Below are positions 46,961 through 58,787 of a stretch of 64,000 bases of DNA, piece after piece (positions within the stretch are counted from its first letter, which is position 1; each line of letters starts with the position of its first letter). Position numbers and translations under genes: made by a program. Source of the stretch: Balaenoptera acutorostrata (taxonomy: Eukaryota > Chordata > Mammalia > Artiodactyla > Balaenopteridae); assembly GCF_949987535.1 (NCBI RefSeq), contig NC_080066.1, positions 89,299,600-89,363,599 on the forward strand. The letters run 5' to 3'. The notes under the pieces were generated by a model. It saw only the letters and a program-made list of their open reading frames with translations, was not told where the DNA came from and did no database searches.

Positions 46961-49900
46961 AAGCAGACTAACAATAAGTGTAGTTGTTGTGGGTGCTGCT
47001 TTCTCTTCTTCCTCTTCCATCATCATCATCCGCAGGAGCATCACAGCATCTCAGCTGTTTTGTGGCTGATTTCATTAGTAAACATTAGGAAAAGAGGTGA
47101 GAAGACTATCTCCCACCAAAATATGAGGCAGTCTCCCCTTCCCACATCAAACTCCAAAAGCAGTACTTCTAATTATAAAAGTCTTTTTTTTTTTTTTTTA
47201 AAGCTTGGCAACATAACCTAATAAACATGTCCACCTAATTCATGCCATTCTTGCTTTAACAAGCAATGACTACTGTAACAGATATCTTATAGAGTAAAAA
47301 GAAGAAAACAAACCAAAAAATGTGATAGAAAGCATTGGGTTCCGTTACTCATGGGTCCCAGATTTAGGTACATCACACGTTCTTTGTGAAAAGAGATGAA
47401 GCAATGATAACTTCAGCTCTCCAAAGAACTAGACAGGGGTCTTTTTCTGCTTTCAGTCATTTGGGATCACAGGCTAAAAGCTATTTCGTTCTTTTCTTCC
47501 CCCTTTCAATAGACTGAGTTCTGAAGGTCTAGGATGAGTGGTGTGTGAATGACTCCTTCTAATTCTGTAATTCTGGTGGTTTAATCGTATCAAGTCTAAA
47601 GAGGCTTTCCTGTGGGTCACGTAAGGTTGAGGCAAGTCCGCTCTTAAGTGGAACATGCCACTGCAAGCCAGCAGGGCCTTTCTGCAGGTGTGCCCCCAGA
47701 AGTGGGTGAGGGGCCCAGCACAGGTTGGCAAACACTGGAAACCTCCTGTTCTGGGTGTTAACTTTAGTTACCACAGCCAGACAATGTTGCCAGTGGTGTG
47801 GAAGAAAAAATTGCTGTAGCCAGCTGTGTTGTTCACAGTCAGATGGATTCTGTGTAGCTCCAAATGGTGATAGAGCCAGCAGCCTGTTGTAGCCAAGGAC
47901 AGAATGATGGATGATCTACATACTGTGTCCAAGTAGAGAGAATGGCAGAAGTTCACTTCAGGGTTGTTAAAATGCTAATCTGGGTGAGTTAACAAAAGCT
48001 TAATAGAAAAGAAAAGTTTGAGAAAAGTATACCTCGTGTGGTATCTAGCGGACCACTGATTTGATCACTCTTGGTTACATAAACGGTTGCTTTTCAAAGT
48101 AAGAATGTTTCCTAGTTATCCTACTGGGAAGAGTGGAAGCAGCTTCACTTATCAGCTGCACTGACACTTGTCAGGGTCTGAGGAGGAAAAGTTAGCCCAA
48201 CAATAGCCACCTTCACTGAAAAGGGTTATGATATGCTTAAAATAGTTACATGATTTTCATTCTCTCTACATGTCATGGGAATAGATCAAAACACACTTTT
48301 TCCCCCCACAACTGGAAGTTGGCAGCTGTTCACAAAATAAGCTGCAACCTAAGACACTGGCTTTGGTAGATTTTAACTCTAAGTCTCCATTCACATGAGC
48401 CATTGAAAGCGAGATCTCCTGCTCCAATGACAGTTTCAACATGTGAATTACACTAATAGTACACTGCACTATTAGTGTTAAAGGCAGGAAGATTGGCCCC
48501 CTATAAATATGTGGTATGGATAATCTTGCCTTAAAATCTTTAGGATGAAATAACATGCTTCAAAAAAAGATGCAGATTTACATTTCTTGCCAAATGATCC
48601 AGTTTTGCCATTCTCTGTTTCTTTGGATTCTTCTTTCTTACTTAAGTTGAACGTAGAGAAACATGTTTGCCTCACCTGATGTTGGAACATCGGCTAGCAT
48701 AGCTCCTTGCAAACGACAGGGACTCAATAAATACTGACTGGCTGGCATACCTCAAGCACTTCTTGCTTCCTCTAGAAATGAATCTAGAATGGGCAGGCTT
48801 AAAGTCTATTAACTGAAATAAAAGGTAATATTTTATCTTGTAATATGCTAAGAAAGGAGTCCACCTCCTACGGTTACACCAATAATGGTTAGGCATTCAG
48901 CCAGGCTCTTAACTCTGCATAAAATGCATCAGAAGGGTGAAAAATGACCCTATTTCAGATGCATTTTTCACTCTTTGTCTCTTAGTGAAACTCAAATGCA
49001 AGAACAATGACTAAGCTAATTACCAAGGCTTATTATGATGGAGCAGCAAGAAGTGAAGAACTTCTCCAGTTTCAATAAGTCCTTAACAATTATGGGCATT
49101 TTTGTGAAACAAAGCTCCAATTCCTGCTTACTTTGTCTGTGTGCCTTTCATGCAATAGAAACCACCACACAGGATTCAGGGGCCTACTTACCCAGAGCAC
49201 AGTTACTGGACAGATCCTTCCTGTTTAGCAGGCAGCCAGTGAACTTAAGTCTACTGGATTTCTAAGGGAGTTACCCTCACTCTAAGGACTAATAGGTTTG
49301 CATCACAACCATCTTTCAAATCCATCCAAACGAGGGGAGACAAGACCAGATGGTGCTATTAGAGGGCACCTAAATAAATAAATAAATAAATAAAGAGAAA
49401 GAGGGCAGAATGCCCACAAATCCGAATCAAATTCAAGTTAACTAGCTGTTTGGTGAAGGAGAAGCCACGATATTCCAGGCACACTGTCCTGCATCACAGA
49501 AATGTTCCTCAAAAAAGGTTACCTATGTAGCATCTCTAACAGAAACAAGAACAGGCAACAACTAGAATCCAATAAGAAATAGTAACTGGCTGTTAATTTC
49601 ACCAAATGTACCACTGGAAGAAAATGGTTTGCTAAACAACACCATTTGGAAATCTCAGGGTTGTTTATTTGTCTTTCTGAGAGCACAGTCTAGGGACCTA
49701 AATCAACGCATGGATACCAACTTTAAAAACAAAACTCAGCTATGTTTATTTACCTCAAGATGTTTAAGTTCATGGTAATATAGGCCCAAATCTCAGAGCT
49801 TACTTGGCAATTTCTATTCATCTAAGCCAGCGTAAATGTTTGTGTAATATTTGCCAGCCTGACAGAATATGCCTGTCACCCACTACATTAAATGTGACGA

Positions 49901-50849
49901 CACACAACTTAATTTCCTGAGTTAGCTATCAAAGAGAGCGAGGGGATTTTTTTTTTAACAACATGAATAAACCAGCATCAAAACCTATTGTTAAACCACC
50001 AAAAGAATAGTAAAATATTCACCTTGAGCTGTCTGGGATAAGATTTCTCAATTCTACAAGGAAGAAACCTTGAAAAATTTCTCCAAACAATTATTTCTCC
50101 AATTCTGAGGGACGGAGACCAAACCAGATTAAAAAATGTTAAACCTTTCCCCAGGACTTCAGCCTTGAAATAAAAGCATCCACGTTACTGCCCCAAATAT
50201 CAAGTAGAGGGAAGAACAATCCTTAAAAAGCAACTAAAACATTTTACTGCAGACAAATTCTTAGGAGCCAGAAGTTCTTGGGAAAATTGCCCTACACATT
50301 TCTTCTCCCAAGTAACTGGAAACACTACCGTTATTTTTAAGGGAAAGCCGTGGCCCACAGTGATGGACATAAGGTCCGATTATTGTTTGCAAAGTCTGTA
50401 TATCTATAATAATGATCTACTGTTCCTTCTGTGTGAATCTCCCAGCTGAACGTGCTGAGGAGTGGGGATGCCGGAACTTGGGTTGCTGACTGGTTACCTC
50501 AGAATGAGTAGTACTACCCTGGGTTCGTATAACACCGCTACTTCACTCCTGTCTAGCTCCATGACATTTAGCTCTTTACAAGATCGGGATTTAGAGAATC
50601 ACCTGACAGCAGTGGTCCCGAGAGCTGATTTAACAAAACATTTTCAAACTCAGTTCTCATCCACACCTTCAAGTCCTTTATGACCTTTAGTTTCAATCCA
50701 AGAGTTATACACGACAGAGGAAGCTTTAAGCCCTTCCAAATTACCCAAGGCGGCTGCTGGTATCAATTTCTGCAGACCTGGAACAAACATCATTGCTGTC
50801 AAGACGGGAGATAAAAGTTTCCCTACCTTCCGCCTCACCATCCCCCTGC
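46961..50849. other. 5' intron of SEMA6D near the promoter, mostly unique
   Basis: No exon is recognised. It contains an L2-like tail (about 48,700-48,755), a perfect 11-bp inverted repeat (48,450-48,478) and a (AAAT)n run (49,371-49,395). The rest looks unique. Confidence 0.5.
48450..48478. other. Perfect 11-bp inverted repeat
   Basis: ACACTAATAGT (48,450-48,460) and ACTATTAGTGT (48,468-48,478) flank the loop ACACTGC. It is not in a recognised repeat. Confidence 0.7.
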
Positions 50850-51940
50850 CAGCGGCTGCCGACGCGAGCGGCGGCTCCCTCCCGGCTGCAGAATGCCTCT
50901 CGCCGCCGGAGAAGGGGCTCATGCAAAATTGACTCTTCCTTATTTGTTTCCATCCATAATTGATGGGTAGATGAGAACGTAACACATCTCAGCGCTGGGC
51001 TCTTGCCGCCTGGCGGAGACCGTGTCCAAGACGCTTCCGTAAATCATTTCCAGCCGGAGAACAAAGCACGGAAAGTTGCGGGGGAGAGCGGCCGGGAGGA
51101 GAAACGGGGCGCCGGGTGGGGGGCGGGCAGCTCTGGGCCCCGGAGCCCGCCCGCGGCGCGCTTGGCCAGCAGGGGGAGAGGGAGGGTTGGGAAGTGGCCG
51201 CCCTCCGGGCAGAAGCCGGTGCTGGAGCCTGGAGGGCTGGGGGAGGGCCGAGTCCCCCGAGCCCCCGCCCCTAGCCAACAGGCGCTACCGGTGGGCCGTC
51301 CGACCCGGGGGCGCACTGACAGGTAGCCGGCGTCCGCCGTGAGCCGCTCGTCCGTCGGCGGCTGAGCTGCGCCCCTTCTCCTGGCGCGGGCGGGTGCTCG
51401 CCCATCCACGGCTAGCCTGGCCCCGCGGTCCCAGAGTCGGCTCCGGGGCGGGCGGAAGGGGGCGGCGGAGCCCGCAGCCGGCTCCTTCAGCCTTGGCTCG
51501 GCGGTCGCGTGGGCTGGGGACGTGGTGCCCGGCACCGAAGCAGCCGGGTTCCCCCTGATAAGGTGCGGGGGAGCGCGGAGCTGGCGCTGCCTGGCGAGAA
51601 ACTTTTGCTGGCTCCCTCCTTCCGCTTTTTTTTCCCCCGAGGGGGGTGCACAGTGTTGAGGGGCCCCCTCCCCGCAAGCCTCCAGCAGTGCGAGTTTTGA
51701 CGCGTCCGCCAAACCTCTCCAGCCCTTTGCGCGTCCCTGGTACGGCGGGCGGAGAGAACAGCTTGGAAAAGAAATCAACTCTCCAGTGCCAACACACACG
51801 CATACGCACACGTACACATACACCAGAAGCAATTCAGGCTCTAAGGATCAGGGTCCGATCCCCACCAGGCGCCTAGAGCATTAGCAAATTTTTATAGGGC
51901 TGTCTTACCTCATGGGGGGGATGGGGGAGAGGCTGGTTTT

Positions 51941-51951
51941 GGGGGGGGGGG
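51941..51951. repeat. Poly-G tract (11)
   Basis: Eleven G on plus; in predicted SEMA6D exon 1 RNA this is a C-run about 40 nt before the donor. Another shorter C-run lies next to the donor. Confidence 0.85.
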
Positions 51952-52059
51952 AAAGCTTGTCACGCTCAGGGAGAAAAGAAAATAAAAAATAAAAAATTAG
52001 GAAAAAAAGAGATATATCCCTGTGTCTCTAGGTTTTGGCTTCTTCGATATAATCCTGAA

Positions 52060-52081
52060 ACTCGCCACCGCTGTGGCGAGT
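52060..52081. other. Perfect 9-bp hairpin in the predicted 5' UTR
   Basis: ACTCGCCAC (52,060-52,068) and GTGGCGAGT (52,073-52,081) are perfect reverse complements separated by CGCT. Either strand would form a very stable GC-rich stem-loop in RNA. It lies within the predicted leader of SEMA6D. Confidence 0.6.
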
Positions 52082-52480
52082 CCTTGCAGCAGCGGCAGCG
52101 ACAACGACAGCAGCAGCGGGACGGAGCGGGAGCCAAACAAATCGAGGCACGGCAAATGGTGTAATTCGATCCATCTCCAAGTCAATCCATCAGGCGAGCC
52201 GGAGCCTCGTTCCCTCCCCGCACTCGGCAGCTCGCGGCGCGGGGCCCACCCCCGGGCGCGGACGGCAGGAGGCGCGGGCGGCCCGGCGCGCTCGCCCTCT
52301 CCCGAGCGCCGCGGCCAGCGCCGCCTGGAGGCCCCCAGCCCGGCGCCGCGGCCCGGCTGACCGCTCGGTGGCCTCCGCGTCCCTCCTCCCCGGCGCTCTG
52401 CTGCGCGCCCTCCCTCTCGCCACCTCTGAAGAGCTGCTCCTTCCAGCAACTCGCAGCGCCTCAATCATCCAGCTCGCGGT

Positions 52481-54600
52481 GGCTGCTGCAGCCTGAGACG
52501 CAGCCTTTTCGCTTTCCTACCTCTTTCCCTCTTTTTTTCGCTCCCTCACTTTTTTTGAGCTTTCCTCCAGACATTTAGAGGACAAGGCGTTGCAGCCCAG
52601 AGGACCTGCAGGCACAGTTGCTCCGTAAAGTTAGGCCTTAGTTTCCTCATCTAAGATTTATTTTTTAAGCACTTCCTTACAAGCCCGCCCCCATATTACC
52701 TTTGTCGTCCCCCGCCCCAATTTCTCTTTACAACCACTAAGCAAAACAGCTAGGAAGAAGCAATCAAACATTGTTTTATCTTTATAAAATACAGAAATTG
52801 CCTACTAAAAATCCCATTTCTACTTTGAATGAAAGCCATTCAGTACAGTATAATTTTGCAGGCTAATGAGCCGGTTTTACAGGCAAGTGTGTCGTGTAAT
52901 ATGTTCTGGGAGAAATGGAAATGTCCTTGAAGTGACATCATTTCAAATTGACTGTCACAAAGGAAAGGAAAAAAGTCACATACTTAAAAACAAGAGGATT
53001 TTAATCCAAACTTCATATCCAAGAACAGGCTGTGTTTTATTAAAATTTCCAGTTGAATTATGAATCACTGAGGGGTCTAAATGGCTGGAATGAACCATGA
53101 TGCCCTCATTTAAAGAAAAAGAAAGACGGGAGCTTTTCCGCCAAACTTTTAATTTTCATTTGAGTATGGTTAATTACCGTGAATGAGAGGAGAAGGGGGC
53201 AGAGAAAGGATTTTCCTTTCCTCAATGGTTCCTGCTTTCTCCTCAGCACAGTTACATGTTTACATTTAGGAAAAATACCCTGTACTGAGTTATTTCTAAA
53301 ACTTCCACTGACAGCCTTGAAAAGGAACTCAAAAAAGACACCCCAAGGAACTGCTGCAGGACTCACCGGGAGAACTGTTTCCTCGCTAGTTAACATTTTG
53401 TTACCAAAAGGAAGAAGGAGGGAGGAAGAAGGGGAGTCTTTTAAAATACAAACTCTCTTCCCGCTGTTCCTCCCATTCGAAGTAAGGGGTAGGGGGCGGA
53501 AAGAACAGCTTTGGCAACACAGCTTTGTGATTTTTCTGTTGTTGTTAAGGCTTTTGTTGGCTGGCTGGCTGGTGTTTTCAGGTTGTGCTGGGCTCTGACA
53601 TCATTGCAAGTTACTTGGCAGTCCGGGCCCTTTCCCAGCCAACTTCTGACCCAGAAAGCTGTGCCTGTTTTACTGGTGTCCAGTCATTCCGTATTTTCTC
53701 CATCAAGGGAGCAAGCCCCACTGCAGGCAAAGGGCTCTGTGCACTGAATGAAGATGCAAGAGGGTGACCAGTGGTTTGACGAGGAATCCTATCACCACCC
53801 ACCTGGAGGCAGAAAGCTTATGAACTGTCTTCTGTCTGCAGTAGCAGAGAAGAAAAACAAGCTCAGTTCTCCAGATTCTTGAATTCTTTGCTGAAATTCT
53901 GCGATGGCCAGCTTTACAGAGCACCACCCCAGAGAGTACAGTTTACCTGAGATTGAGTTCTTAAATTCAGGAATAAAAAAACCTTTAGGTTGCAGAAGAA
54001 TATGCTGATAGGTTATTTCGAGCCAAGGATTAGATATGTTTTCAGTCTAGACCTCAGAGCCAATCCCCACGTTTGGTCCAATAGAGAAAGAGAGGTAGGG
54101 AAGTGGACTATCTACTGACGTCAAAAGAATGGTACCCTTTATCTTTTGGTCAGAGCAAAATATTACTCTTAAAGATTCATCATTTTCCTGGTTCCCAGAA
54201 CCAGCATTTGGTCCTTTCAGTTGATTTTACACACTTAACCTTTTAGCCCTGTTTACTTCTCCAGCTGGACTTTCCCCACTCCCTACGGTATGCTTTTGGC
54301 TCTCACTTAGCATTGCCCTGCTAAGTGCAGTTCCCCACTAGGTCACACTGTTTCACGTCTCCATGTCTTCACTTGTGTCTCTGCTTCCTGGGGTACTCTT
54401 CCTCCATTACTGCATGTACTTTAATTTCTGCTTTTCTTGACTTAATAAAAATTTCGTTTAGGTGTCAGAATTTCCCTCATCCCACTAGCCCCCAGGATGG
54501 GTTTAAGCACCTCTCTTCTGTGCTCTCCTACCAAGTTCACTTATGTAACTTATCACAGGGAAGGGAAGATAACTGTTTAGGATGACTTCCTTACTGGGTG
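52481..54600. other. Region upstream of the CpG island, unique
   Basis: No gene or named repeat is recognised. It may be upstream regulatory flank, or intron of the long SEMA6D transcripts. Confidence 0.5.
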
Positions 54601-54860
54601 CTTCTTAACTGCTAGGATCTTGTCTTATTTACCTGGATAGCCCCAGTGCCTAGCACAGTGCCTGGCATTTAATAGACACTCAATAAATACTTGTTAAACA
54701 GATCTGGCAAGGAAACCCACAACTTTCTCACACTCTTTTATGTGCTGAATCAGGGAGTATAGTCGTCTCTAGATTGTATGCTCCTCCAGAGTAGGGATTT
54801 ATTCATTTGTGTCCCCAGGGCAAGCATAGTATCCATGTAAGGATGTTCACTGAATGAGTG
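54600..54860 (+). repeat. Two L2 3' ends
   Basis: CCCCAGTGCCTAGCACAGTG then CACTCAATAAATACTTGTTA (to about 54,702); and CTCCAGAGTAGGGATTTATT, CATTTGTGTCCCCAGGGC to about 54,860. A (GGAA)n run follows at about 54,878-54,900. Confidence 0.75.
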
Positions 54861-55204
54861 AAGAATGAATAAATGAAGAAAGGAAGAAGGAAGGAAGGAA
54901 ATAAGGAAGATTTTGGCTCTTTTCACACCTAGAAAGAATACTTAAAAGTGGTCAGTGCTTTAGATAATTAGTGGTTATGCTTTTGCTGTTATCGCATATC
55001 TCCCAGGAGTGATAAGTAGTAACTTTATTTACCGTCTATTTTTTCTCTGTTTACTTTAGGAAAAGTTCAAAATTTTATTTCTACGTTTCATTTCCAATCT
55101 AGTTTTAAGAATAAAATGTATCTGAAAATTATAGAAAATCTGTGTGTAATAGTCAATAAAATTTTATCAATCATTGGAGAGTACCACTCCTTAACTATTA
55201 CAGT

Positions 55205-55435
55205 TATTAAACAAAGCAATAGTGCTAACTATCTGCCAACCTCTTTTAAGCATTTTATAAGTATTACTGCTTACAACAATTCTCTGATTTAAGTACTATT
55301 ATTATCTTCATTTGTAGAAAAGGAAACTGAAGCTTAGAGGGTTTAAGGTACTTGCCTAAGGCCACACAGGTAGTAACTGCATAGGAGCTGAACCCTAACC
55401 TCTTACTTAGTTGTAATAGTGGTTAGTAGTGAGGT
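55205..55435 (-). repeat. MIR, antisense
   Basis: TTTAAGTACTATTATTATCT, AAAGGAAACTGAAGCTTAGA and GGCCACACAGGTAGTAACTG are the reverse MIR order. Confidence 0.8.
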
Positions 55436-55439
55436 CACA

Positions 55440-55685
55440 GTTAATAGCAGTAGTCAAGAGTGAAGGCTTTGGAAACATTTGACAACATGGATTCAAATCC
55501 AGACTCCCCCTCTCTCTTGGGATAATTTATTTAACTACACTGTGCATCAGTGTTCTCATCTGTGAAACAGGAGTCATAACAATACTTCAAATGGATTTTA
55601 TGAAGACTGAATGTGATAATGCATGTAAAGTGTTTAGCATCTTACTTGGAACATGGCAAGCACTGAATAAATATTAGCCAATGTT
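55440..55685 (+). repeat. MIR SINE, head to head with the previous one
   Basis: GATTCAAATCCAGACTCCCC, TGTTCTCATCTGTGAAACAG and CACTGAATAAATATTAGCCA are in sense MIR order. Confidence 0.8.
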
Positions 55686-57565
55686 ATTATACGTGCCCTG
55701 TAGGCAGAGCAATCTTGGAATCCTGCAGAATTGGATTACAAATTTAATCCAACCTCACACTAAATGTGAGACTTCGGGTGAAAGCACATGGTACACAATA
55801 GGTTTGCAAAACATTTTTGTTCCATTCTGTCTCCTTCTTTCCCTCATCTATGTATATATGTCTATTAATTCAGCTACATACACTACTTAGTATCCAGTTG
55901 CTACGAAATAACATTTTGTATGAATTTTAATGAATCATACAGTTTAGAATGTAGAATTTCATGTTTCAAAATAAAAAGATATCGGTATTGAAATTTCAAA
56001 GGTAGCTACAGCTTCTGTGATTAATTTGGGATGCACATATAGTATTCCTTGTGTTCGCACATTATAGAAAGTGCTTTCAAAACTCTCCATGACATGATAA
56101 ATCATTAATAATGTAGACCCAAATCTCGGCATCTGCATGGGCATGGCTGGTCTCCTTATTTCAGCAGTCTGCATATGAAAGTGACTCCGTCAAGACACTT
56201 CACTTCAATGAAACATATTTATCATGGTAAAGCTTAAACCTCAGATCTTACTGACATAATTCATTTCTATTATCATGTACTATGATAGTACACCACCACA
56301 GCTATGCTTATGTTTGGAATGGTAAAAATGCGCTTTTGTAGTCATTGTGATTGCTCTATCTTAACATGAATAATTTTGCTGTGCACTCTGAGTAAGGGGA
56401 ATGCACCGTGCATGTACGGAAATAATAAATCAGTTACTTATCTAATTTTGCTAATGACTCCTCAGGTGCCACTGTGTGGAAGGACACTGAGTGCTCAAGC
56501 CAAATGAAAAGAATCAGGCTTTTTTTTTTTTTCCCCATCAAAAAGATGAACAGCAAACAAACTTTAATAATACTAGCTCTTTTGAAAACAGACAAGAGGC
56601 AGGAATGCTATCAACATTTTATCAAAGATCTTTTGAACAAACAGAAGCACAATAAACTTTTTGGATGAAGGGTGAGTTACTTAATTTTACTTATATATAC
56701 TTTGGGAAGGAATACTTAGGACACAGGGAGGTCAGCTTATATCCTGGCAGATGTAAGGAAGCGGGGACTCTGTGTAAGTTCCTGACAGACTTCTCTCCAC
56801 AAATTTACAGTAACCAAGCCTCTGACCTTGAAGAATTGGGACTGAATAATATCTTTTAAATGTTAGAATGTCCAAGGAGAAAGATAATGAAAATGAAAAT
56901 AATCAAAAGGGGCAGAGAATTAGAACATTTTATCTGTTTTAAAAAATATATTTTTATTTTGTTTTTAAAAATGGATCTCCTTGCCTAATATTATTTTTTT
57001 TGCTTGAGCCAATGTTAAAATTCAAATCAACAAGGGGAGAAGAAACTGTGGCCAGCCAATATTTAGCTAGCCACAATAGTATCACTTAATTCTTACCACA
57101 GCTCTTGGAGACAGGCATCATTTAGGAACAAAGAAACCCATCCTTGCTTAAGTTAACCATCTTGTCAGGATTTTTAGCCCTTGTAGATGATGGAGTCTAG
57201 AGTCTAACACAGGTCTGTTTGGCTCTTAAGACTAATTTTCTTTCTAGGACACAATGCTCTGAAAAATGGAAAGAGCATAAGTTTTTAAAAAAATGTCTTG
57301 CATAATAAAGGAAACAAAAACTTTAAAAAACCTTGTTACATATAAACTAGTGTCAGGAACTCTTCAGCAGGGTTTACAGCATGGTTTAAACCTCTATACA
57401 TTATATGCATTCTATTACCCATGTAACTCCCTTGGATCGCTTGTAAATAAAGAGATAAAAGACCTGTTTAGCAGCATGTGAATTTATATTAAAATCAACC
57501 TCACTGGTTAAGCTACAAGTATTTCAATTAATGGTTACGGCTATATGATCATACCTTTGGCAAAC

Positions 57566-57620
57566 TAATAATAATAATAATAATAATAATAATAAGGGCC
57601 GAATATTATTATTATTATTA
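57566..57620. repeat. (TAA)10 and (TTA)5 inverted microsatellite
   Basis: (TAA)10 at 57,566-57,595 is followed by GGGCCGAATA and (TTA)5 at 57,606-57,620. The two halves are complementary and can fold. Confidence 0.85.
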
Positions 57621-58735
57621 CTGAATGCTCTAAATACAGGAACTTCTATATGTTAGAGCCAATTCTTTGCCAGAAACCACTAGGGCCACCTATTGGTTAA
57701 AAAAAAAAAAAGACTAGGATTCTGGGTAATTCCTGTCTTTCCAAATAAAGGCACACAAAGGATACATTTTTTCTTTCCTTTTGCTTTCTCAGATAGGATG
57801 CTTACTATTATGGACATTTTATTAATATTGAATATATTAGAGTCATTTAAAAAATTACACTGCTAGTATGAAAGGGAGTCAGGAAAGTATGTGTACAGGT
57901 GACAGGAGGAAGCTGATATTCTGGGATAAAAATCAATAGCAAACACTGTTAGCGTTCCGCTGTAATTATAGTAGTTGTCTAAAATCCCCAATGCCCTATT
58001 AAACTGTGATAAGTGGCAAGGCCCAGTAGCACATGGGAGATACATCTGGCTAACAAGTGTTTAAATCTGGGTCTGGGATATGGTGTCACTGAGTCAGCAA
58101 TGGCACAAACTAGGTGACAGGAGGTAACGCTTGCTCCACCAGCCCCAGTTACAGGGGTTTTATTTGTGCCCTAGAAGGAGGCTTGGGAGAAACCTACAAC
58201 TTATCTAACCTTAGGTTGGTTCCACAGAGTGGTCTGCACCCATGTTCTCCTCGTCCCCAGATCTCTCTGGCCTTTGAACCTAGAACATATCACTTGTTGA
58301 CAGTCTGCAAGGAAAAACAATAAGGCCTATTACATTTTTATAACAGACTTTCGTACCAGGGTGGCCCTAGTAACCCAGTTAGATTTAAACATTATCTGAT
58401 TCACTTGACTATGGGCCAGGATGGGCTCCTCCATGGTTGTCTTCTACAGGCTTGAATTGTGATGGCTGCTGAAAAATCACTTTAAACTTATATTATCAAG
58501 GAAAGCTTTAAAAAGGAGCCTCACAGAGTTTGCCATTGTCTGAATTTGTATTTCAATTACAAAGCTAAAAGAAGAAACTGTTGGCTAAGAGCCTTTCTGG
58601 AAAATCCAGAAAGGTCCAGAAGGACTGTTTAGAAATTTTTAACAGTATCACACAGCCATTAAGTTAGAATATTTCCATGTTATAGTATATTCAACAGTTG
58701 ACTTTTCAAATATTACTGCATCTGGATCCACGCGT

Positions 58736-58738
<3 letters not shown>

Positions 58739-58784
<46 letters not shown>
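58739..58784. repeat. (CA)23 microsatellite
   Basis: Uninterrupted CA dinucleotide run, likely length-polymorphic. Confidence 0.95.

Positions 58785-58787
<3 letters not shown>

Larger units (their letters stand above)
50850..52480 (-). promoter_or_regulatory. SEMA6D: CpG island, likely internal SEMA6D promoter
   Basis: GC and CpG density rise sharply here, with two dense blocks at about 51.0-51.76 kb and 52.06-52.47 kb, against an AT-rich surrounding. No TATA box is evident. The distance to the coding exons, about 40 kb, fits the short human SEMA6D transcripts, which span about 55 kb in total as I recall. A strong minus-strand splice donor lies inside the island, so transcription probably starts around 52.4-52.6 kb and runs leftward. 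Long open frames here (up to 262 codons) reflect high GC and should not be taken as genes. Confidence 0.75.
51908..52480 (-). other. SEMA6D: Predicted SEMA6D untranslated exon 1
   Basis: The minus strand shows CCATGAG|GTAAGACAG, a near-perfect donor, with the last exon base at about 51,908. The predicted exon has a long GC-rich leader and a C-rich 3' end (two C-runs within its last 50 nt). It carries several upstream ATGs, for example in GCTGGATGATTGAGG and GCCTGATGGATTG, and a perfect 9-bp hairpin (52,060-52,081). The 5' boundary is a guess from the CpG block. Confidence 0.5.

Noticed and set aside
51044..51832. Minus-strand open frame of 262 codons in the CpG island, with others nearby
   Set aside because: High GC lowers stop-codon density. 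The translation is low-complexity Arg/Pro/Ala/Gly without any domain, and the segment is best explained as promoter and leader.
52060..52081. Hairpin as a Rho-independent terminator
   Set aside because: Terminators of that kind are bacterial; this is a mammalian CpG-island leader.
58739..58784. CA repeat as a CRISPR-like array or satellite
   Set aside because: A plain dinucleotide microsatellite without spacers.
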